Source: Parvularia atlantis
Taxonomy: Eukaryota > Opisthokonta > Rotosphaerida
NCBI GenBank assembly: GCA_943704415.1
Contig: CALSCO010000975.1
Coordinates: forward strand, 26,165-90,164
DNA length: 64,000 nt
Reading direction: 5' to 3'
The notes beneath the pieces were generated by a model. That model was not told where the DNA came from, searched no databases, and saw only the letters and a list, made by a program, of their open reading frames with translations. Position 1 is the stretch's first letter; every line of letters starts with the position of its first letter. Of this stretch, positions 57,837 through 64,000 are shown one piece after another. Made by a program: the position numbers and the translations under genes.

Positions 57837-59187
57837 ATGCCGGCAGAGGTCGACGTCACCGAGCTGCTCGCTGCAGCCGACGCCGCCGACGCGGCTGCTG
57901 CGGCTGCTGCGGACGGTGCCGTGTGCCGCGCGCACCGACGCCGCAGGAGCCCGATCTGACGTGCACCGTGGCACGCAGATGCGTGGCGCGCGCTCGCGGA
58001 GCGGCAGGGCCTGGCGACGGCGCGCGATGCGATCGACGACGCCGTGCCGCGCGTGCTCGCCGCTGTTGGGCCGATGTTTGCGGCGGCCGCGGCGCCGGAC
58101 GAGCCTGCGTGGGCCCGACAGGCGGCACCGAGCGTACCGCGCGCGATCGCGTTCCTGGCAGGGGCGGCCCGGCCGGCCGCGCTGCACGCCGCCTGGCCGC
58201 GGCTGTCGGCGATCGCGCTGCAGTTCCTCGACCACCACCTGCCCGAGCACAAGGGCTGCGGGTGCCGCGTGCTGTCGGCGCTCGTGCGGCACGTCGACGC
58301 GCTCACGCTGCACTCTGCCGGGCTCCTGCTGCTGTACCGCGACGTGCGTGCGCGTCCGTCGCCGTCCGTGATCGCGCTGACACGACGCCGTGCAGACGGC
58401 CGAGCGCGCGACGCTGCTGCAGGACCTGGCGCTGACGCGCGCGGCCGTCGCGTGCGAGTCGGAGGCGATTGCTGCGCTGCTGCAAGCGAGCGAGCTGCTC
58501 AGGGCGCAGGCGCCGGCAAGGCCGCTGCGACTAGCGCGTGTGAGGCAGCCGCTGCAGCCGCCCGAGCACGAGACCGAGGCGGCGCAGCTCGCGGCGCACG
58601 CGCTGGCGCTGCGCATCGCCCTGCTCGAGCGGCTCGCACAGGCTGTGCCGACCGAGCAGCGGCTGGCGTGGCTGGAGGTGCGCCGACTGCACACGGGCTG
58701 CGCGTCTGACCATGCTTGCAGCTGCTGGCCGAGCTCATCGGTGGCCAGGTCCGGCTGCTCAGCTGGGACTGCACGTGCCTGCTACTGGTGCGCGTGGTGC
58801 CCGCGTGCGTGCGTTGGCTGACCCGGCTGCAGACGCTGGTGCCCGCCCTGTGCGCGCTGCTCGAGTGCGGACACGCGCCCGCCTGCGCGTCGGCCGCAGA
58901 CGCCCTTGCGCGGCTGTGCGAGACGTGCCCCGAGCGGTGCGTGCCACATTGTGCGTGCCGCAATGCTGACGCCGTGTCGCGGCAGGATGCCCGTGTACCG
59001 CGGACGCGTGCTCGCGTCGCTCGGAGCGGCGTGCTACTCGATCGCGGCGGACGAGCCGGCTGCGGCGCAGGCGCTACGACGGCTGTTGGACGCGCTGCGG
59101 CGGTGCTGCGGCGCGCAGCACATGCAGGCCGACTGGGAAGCGCTGAGCGCGCTGGACGGCGTGCGGCGTGTTCTCTCTGTTGCCTGA
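57837..59187 (+). CDS. HEAT-type helical protein, possibly TTI2 (TTT complex)
   Basis: The start MPAEVDVTELLAAADAADA joins to AWRALAERQGLATARDAIDD. Alpha-helical HEAT-like repeats run throughout: PRVLAAVGPMFAAAAAPDEP, FLDHHLPEHKGCGCRVLSAL, VRHVDALTLHSAGLLLLYR, LLAELIGGQVRLLSWDCTCL and RVVPACVRWLTRLQTLVPAL. The HKGxGCRxLxxLVxxV pattern and the overall layout suggest TTI2, which with TELO2 and TTI1 helps mature PIKK kinases (mTOR, ATM, ATR). Only moderate similarity is recalled, so another HEAT protein is possible. About four introns; ends CCGAQHMQADWEALSALDG with VRRVLSVA. Convergent with the M3 peptidase, 16 bp between stops. Confidence 0.5.
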
Positions 59188-59203
59188 GCACCGACGAAGG
59201 TCG

Positions 59204-61993
59204 TCACAAATGCGCAACCCGCTCGCTCAGGCCGCGACTGCGCAGGAAGGCGTCGGGCTTGGGGTCGCGGCCGAGGAAGCGCCGCAGCATCTCGCTCGCG
59301 TCCAGCGAGCCGCCGGGCTCGAGGATGTTGCGCCGGTACGACATGCCGACCTCGGCGCTGAGGATGCCCTCGTGGCGGAAGCGCGTCTCGAACATGTCCA
59401 TGCTAAAGACCTCGCTCCACTGGCGGCGCGCGCCGCGTTCAGGCATCGGAATCGCGGCGGGTGCCCGCGCACCAGGTAGCCGTAGTATTGCGCGTCATAG
59501 CCGACCATGTGGCCAAAGGTGGCCGGCATGTTTGTGCCTGCGCGCGTCGCTGTCACGCACGACGCCGTCGTCATGATCGGCGTAACGCACCCTCGGTCGC
59601 GGGGATGCCCCAAATGGACTTGCACAGGTCGGCGTAAACCGCAGCCGTGTCGGCGCTCGCGCGCGTGTGGATGTGCTGGTCAAAAGTGGCGAAGAGGATC
59701 TGCCGGTGGGCGTGAGGCTGCGCACGGTCGCACGTCCGCACAAACGCGCACCTGCCGACGGTTGAGCAGCCCGGTGCCGGCGAAGCGCGAGCTCTGCAGG
59801 GGCTTGAGGATCTCGTCTGGCATGGGCTCCCTGGTCTCGTAGTGCTCGCTCATACGCTGGAGCGACTCGCGCTCCCAGACCCAGTTCTCGAGCATCTGCG
59901 ACGGGGCTGAGAGACGCGCAGTTCAGCAGGAGGCATGCGCACAACGGCGTGAGCACGCGCACCCTCGACAAAGTCGCGCTCGACGCGCGTCCCCGCAAAG
60001 TACGGCACGACGGCCTGCGCGCAGATCTGGTGCATGACGTGCCTACGACAGAAAACGCGGTGTGTAAGTGCTGCGTTGCACACCCCCCAGCTGCGTCGCG
60101 CGCACCCAAACTCGTGGAACAGCGTCTCAACCTCGTCGTGCATGAGCAGCGCGGGCTTGCCGTCGACGCCGCGCGAGAAGTTGGCCACGCACGCGGCCAC
60201 GGCCGCTTGGCGCTCGCCGCTGAGGCGCACGCAGCCGGGGCGCAGGCCGAAGCACGCCGCGTGCCCGTACTTGCCTGGCGCGCGCGCGCGCGCACATTCG
60301 GCTGCCGACACCAAGGCAGCAGCGCGCCCGGCGCACCCTCGCGCGGGTGCAAGTCAAGGTAGAAGAAGCCCATGTGCGTGCCCGTGACCGCGTCGACGAC
60401 CTCGTACAGCTCAACGTCCGGGTGCCAGATCTGCGCCGCGGCGAACCGTCCGAACGCGCACACGGCAGGGCAACACGGCGCGCACCAGCTCGTCCTGCTT
60501 CGGCTGGTGCTTGAAGATCAGTCCGAGCAGCTGCTGGTACATGTCGAGCATGCCGGCCATCACCTTGGGCAGCGGGAAGTACTCTTTGACCTTGTCCGAG
60601 ACCTGCGGCCTTGCGCGTCTGCGATCCGCGTGTGCGCCGCACGCGCGCGCCCGCACCTGGTAGCGCGTCTTCTCAAACTTGTCAAGGTAGTAGCGGAAGT
60701 CCCACGCGTTGATGCGCCCGTCGTACGGCAGCACGAGCTCGGCGCACTCGGCGCGCTTGAGCTCGAGCAGCGCGTCCATCTCTGTGCGCGCTCACGTTTG
60801 CGCGAGGCCACAGCGGGGCGAGCGCACAGACCGTGCTGCACCAGCGGCGCGAGGCGGTCCGACAGGTCCTTCAGGAAGTGCTCGACGCGGTCGGGCGTGC
60901 CAGCCATGCGGATGGCGGTGATGTAGGCCGCGTGCGAAGGGTAGCCGAGCACGGCGGCCATCTGCGCGCGCTTCTGGATGAGCGTCTCGAGCATCGCCGT
61001 GTTGGTGTCCTTGCAGCTGCGGCAGCGGGCGGCGTCAGTCGGCGCGCGCACGGGCAGCGGGCACGGCCGCACCGCGCGTCGAACGCGGTCTGCAGCTTGC
61101 GCCGCACGTCCGGGTTCTTGACAAATTTCATCGCGGGGAACTGGCACAGCGAGAGCGCGTGGTGAGAGTCACACGCAGTGATGCGCACGGGCACGCACGT
61201 AGTCTGGGTACTTGAGTGAGACGCGGTGCTTGGCCTGACCGTCGGCGTCGTCCACCCTGGGCAGGCCGCTCAGCACGTCGGCGGGCAGGCCGTCGAGCTC
61301 GGCCGCGGTGAACAGGAAGCTGCGCGCGGTGCAAGAAGTGAGCACGCAGGCGTTGTGGTGTCGCCCGGCCCGTGCGCGCACGTCGTGTTCTCCTCGTTCA
61401 GGTTCTTGGAAAAGTCGAGGCCGAGCGAGGCGATCTGCTCCTGCAGCTGCTTGACCTGCGCGCGCTCGGTCTCGGGCAGGTGCAGGCCCAGGCGGCGGCG
61501 GTCGCGCAGCAGGCGGTCGAGGTAGCGCCGCCACTCGGGCCCGAGCGCCGGCTGGGCCTCGTCCAGCGCGACGAGCGCGTCAAAGACGTCCTTGCGCGTG
61601 GCCTTGTCGACGTCGTATGCGCGCAGGCGCTGCGTGGCGGCGTTGGCAGCGTCGCGCAGGGCCTTGTCGGGCGCGACGTCCTTGGGGAACTCGCACAGCG
61701 CGCGCTGCGAGTCGTGCGCGGCGTCCTCCTCGGCCAGCTCCTTGAGCGCGGCCTGCAAGACGGACGAGATGAACGGGGTGATGCCGCGCACGCAACGGGC
61801 GCGCGCACCAGCCCGCCGGCCGCCGCGCCGTGCGCCACCCACCGGTCGAGGCGTGCGCGGCTGCGCGCCACCAGCTCGTGGCTCAGCGCCTCGATCTCCT
61901 GCGCGAGGGGCGCACGTCAGCCGCGGAGGCGCGGGTGCTGACGCGTCGCGTGTCACTGACCGCGGCCGTGCGCAGCCAGACCACGGCCGTCAT
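59204..61993 (-). CDS. M3 family zinc oligopeptidase (thimet oligopeptidase/neurolysin)
   Basis: Cytosolic or mitochondrial metallopeptidase that degrades short peptides. The start [11 protein letters not shown] joins to [20 protein letters not shown]. Then [68 protein letters not shown]-like sections, the zinc motif [16 protein letters not shown] (HEFGH, interrupted by an intron after HEFG), FDLHPREG, and the end [20 protein letters not shown], then [15 protein letters not shown]. The order and size (about 690 residues after intron removal) match the THOP1/NLN group. No mitochondrial presequence is obvious. It starts 24 bp after the AKTIP-like stop on the same strand. Confidence 0.92.
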
Positions 61994-62017
61994 TGCACTC
62001 GGAACATCACATTGCTT

Positions 62018-63347
62018 CTAACCCGCGCCGCCTCGTGGCGGCAGCGTAGCCTCTACAGCCTCGTGCATGTTCTCTAGAAAGTCACCCAGCCACAGCTCGA
62101 CGTTGCTCTCGTCGCCGGCCGCGTCGACCTGCGCGCGCGTGAGCTGCCAGCGCGGTCGATCACAGGGCGCGCGCACCTTGGCCGTGAATTGGTGCATGCA
62201 CTCTTTGATGGCCCGCAGCGTCGCCTCGGGCGGGTCGACCAGCTGCAGCACGTCGTCGACCAAATTGACCGTCTGCGCAGCGCGCCTGTGAGCGCCCGGG
62301 CCGGCACTGCGCAGCCGGACAAACCTCGTCCTCGTCAGCGTCGTGGTCGCCGTTTGCCTGTACGCGAAGGTGCGCCGGTCGCTGCGCGCGGAACTCTGGC
62401 GGCAGCGGCTTGTGCACGAGCTCCGTGCAGCGTCTCAACGCCTCGGCCGCGCGCTCCTCGTACTCTTCTGGCCGGCGCGCGAGCCTGCGTCGCCCGTTCA
62501 GACGCACGCGCCAAAGCACAGCCACAGCGGCCGCGCACAGATACGCGGCCTCGTCGTTGGCGTAGCCGCTGTCGCTCGCGTCCGGCGCGAGCAGCGACTC
62601 TTTAATGTACTCCAGCACCTGCCACAGCTGGCACTTGCCGGGCTCCCAGCGCGGAAAGCGGCTATGCGCGCGCGGGCGTGCGAAGGTCAGCGGGCGCGAC
62701 GGACCGGCACACGCAGGCGCACCGGTGCAGCTGCATCCACCCGGCCTCGTCGACGAGCGGGTGGAACGGCGGGTAGACGAAGCGCACGCGCGGCATCGAG
62801 TTTGGGAAGGCGTCGTCGAGCAGGATGCGAAACCTGCGCCGTGCGACCTTGAGCCCTTGTGCAGGCGCGGCGTAGGCGCGCGGGCGCGCACCTGTAGATG
62901 CCGCCTCTCACCGGGAAGATTACGCCCTCCCACACGTGCCAGTCACCCAGGCGCGGCGTGACGTACATGCCGGCGGGCGCGTACGTTGCGAGCGCGCGCC
63001 TGCGGCCGCTGAGTTGGCGCCGATGTCGCACGCCGCACGGCACGCACAGCTCCGCCATCTTGTACACGTCCGTGTACGCGTCGGCCACGCGCCGCAGCCT
63101 GCGCTCGTCGTCCGCGTCCACGCCCTGCGCCGATGCCGCCGCCCGGGCTGGTGACGGTGACGCGACGCGTCTGCGCACGGGTCGCATCAGCGCGGCGGTC
63201 GACGTGGCAGCGGCGTATCGCGGCCGACCGTGCGCGCTGCGGCGACGGCGAAGGCGACTGCTGCTGCACACTGCCCTCGGTCGGGCTCGGCGCGCCCAGG
63301 ACCCAGCCAAACAGGCCCTTGACCGTGTACGCCGGCGCTGTGGACAT
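62018..63347 (-). CDS. AKTIP/FTS-like ubiquitin-conjugating-fold protein (UEV-type)
   Basis: The start MSTAPAYTVKGLFGWVLGAP leads to a Ser/Pro-rich segment. The E2 fold follows: YAPAGMYVTPRLGDWHVWEG, VIFPVRGGIYR, RFRILLDDAFPNSMPRVRFV, PPFHPLVDEAGWMQLHR and PGKCQLWQVLEYIKESLLAP. After PFHPLVD there is no catalytic Cys, as in AKTIP/FTS (Fused Toes), which works with HOOK proteins and FHIP in vesicle transport and at telomeres. The C-terminal helices (YANDEAAYLCAAAVAVL, IKECMHQFTAKV) fit the family. An alternative start at 63403, using a 4-nt exon joined to APAYTVKG, also keeps phase. About six introns. The gene ends LPPRGGAG. Confidence 0.7.
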
Positions 63348-63401
63348 CCGACACGCGATCGATCGTCTGGGCGGAAGTTCCAGATTGCCTTGTCGTCACC
63401 C

Positions 63402-64000
63402 ATGTCGTCAGACGTCGCTGCGGCGCCAGGCACGCCGGGTTCGTCCGGCACGCTCAAGAAGAAGAAGTCGTCGGGCACGGCGGCCGCGGCGAGCACGGCG
63501 ACGAGCACGACGACGGGCGCGGCGAGCACGGGCACCGGCCGCCGCGTCGACGCGCTGCTCGAGCGCATCGAGGCGCTGGAGGCCGCGCACGATCTGGCCG
63601 AGCGCCGGTCGCGGTTCCTGCTCAAGGTGCTCACCAACTACTACCAGCTGCCGGCGGCCGGCGCAGCGGTCAGGTGCGCGCGCGCGCGCGCGCGGGAAGG
63701 AGGAGGAGGTGCGCACGCGGCCAACGGGACGCGCCACCGTAGCTTCAAGAACATCGAGCCCGACGAGCTCGTGTTTGCGCTCGAATACCTCAAGGTCAAC
63801 CGGGCCTGGTCCGAGGCCGAGTGCGTCGCGCGCATCGCACGCTCGGGCCGCATCTGACGACGACGATGACGATGCACGCACGCACAGCCTCAGCTACGTG
63901 CAGCTGCCGCTGCCCGCCGTCGCGGCCCTCGCCGACACGCTGCGCGGCACGGCGACGCTTGAGGACCTCGAGTGCGTCGCGACTGCGAGCGCCCCCCCCC
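63402..64000 (+). CDS. Hypothetical protein, 3' partial
   Basis: The start MSSDVAAAPGTPGSSGTLKK is followed by a low-complexity Lys/Ser/Thr-rich region and a short coiled coil (VDALLERIEALEAAHDLAER). Exon 1 ends in AGAAVS, then FKNIEPDELVFALEYLKVNR and WSEAECVARIARS. A further exon reads SLSYVQLPLPAVAALADTLR, TATLEDLECVATAS, and is cut by the window's right end (a run of C). I do not recognise the family. The ATG at 63402 overlaps an ATG on the opposite strand in the palindrome CATG. Confidence 0.5.

Noticed and set aside
1-64000. tRNA, rRNA, CRISPR arrays, transposons
   Set aside because: Reading both strands I saw no tRNA cloverleaf, rRNA segment, spaced direct repeats or transposase/reverse-transcriptase motifs. 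The intein is the only mobile-element-like sequence.
63990-64000. Terminal poly-C run as a biological feature
   Set aside because: It lies at the very end of the window and could be an assembly edge; nothing can be concluded.

Overview
This window is a gene-dense piece of a GC-rich nuclear genome from a eukaryotic microbe. The evidence is spliceosomal introns in nearly every gene, typical eukaryotic proteins (RNA polymerase I, ATG12, TOM40, GATOR1 subunit, APC13, E2F, LEO1, RAD17) and no bacterial operons, tRNAs, rRNAs or CRISPR arrays. I count 29 protein genes, about one per 2.2 kb. Introns are mostly 45-70 nt, begin GTGCG, carry a CTGAC-like branch point and end GCAG. Genes such as DNAJC13/RME-8, E2F, TBCC and DENND10 argue against a typical ascomycete or basidiomycete; I cannot name the lineage (free-living protist or early-branching opisthokont are both possible).

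Layout, left to right: a Sec14-like protein with membrane segments (-, cut by the left edge); DENND10 (+); ribosomal protein uL23 (-) divergent from RPA2, the second-largest subunit of RNA polymerase I (+), which contains a 431-residue intein; peroxisomal acyl-CoA oxidase (-); a leucine-rich-repeat protein (+); a TPR protein (-); the very large DNAJC13/RME-8 (+); tubulin cofactor C (-); TOM40 (+); a small orphan (+); ATG12 (-); a mitochondrial carrier (+); RAD17 (+); a PAS protein (-); E2F (-); LEO1 (+); an NZF zinc-finger protein (+); IML1/DEPDC5 (-); ANAPC13 (+); a DCN1-like neddylation factor (-); a class II eIF4E with a long polyQ extension (+); a Myb/SANT protein (-); a Sel1-repeat protein (+); signal peptide peptidase (-); a TTI2-like protein (+); an M3 oligopeptidase (-); an AKTIP/FTS-like UBC-fold protein (-); and an orphan cut by the right edge (+).

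Two things stand out. First, RPA2 carries an intein between YQ and CQMGKQ. Its splicing blocks are recognisable, but both LAGLIDADG catalytic acids look lost, and a 54-nt intron ends exactly one base before the intein's first cysteine codon. Second, the genome is compact in an unusual way: strands alternate at 23 of 28 neighbouring gene pairs, many divergent start codons lie only 20-55 bp apart, convergent stop codons lie 16-60 bp apart, yet introns are abundant. A CACGTG palindrome sits within about 50 bp of a start codon in six of these gene pairs. Almost no stretch longer than 250 bp lacks a gene; the one exception (39211-39561) is described.

Gene spans run from start to stop codon and include introns. 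Exon joins were inferred by eye from splice motifs, reading phase and remembered family conservation, not from alignments or transcripts.
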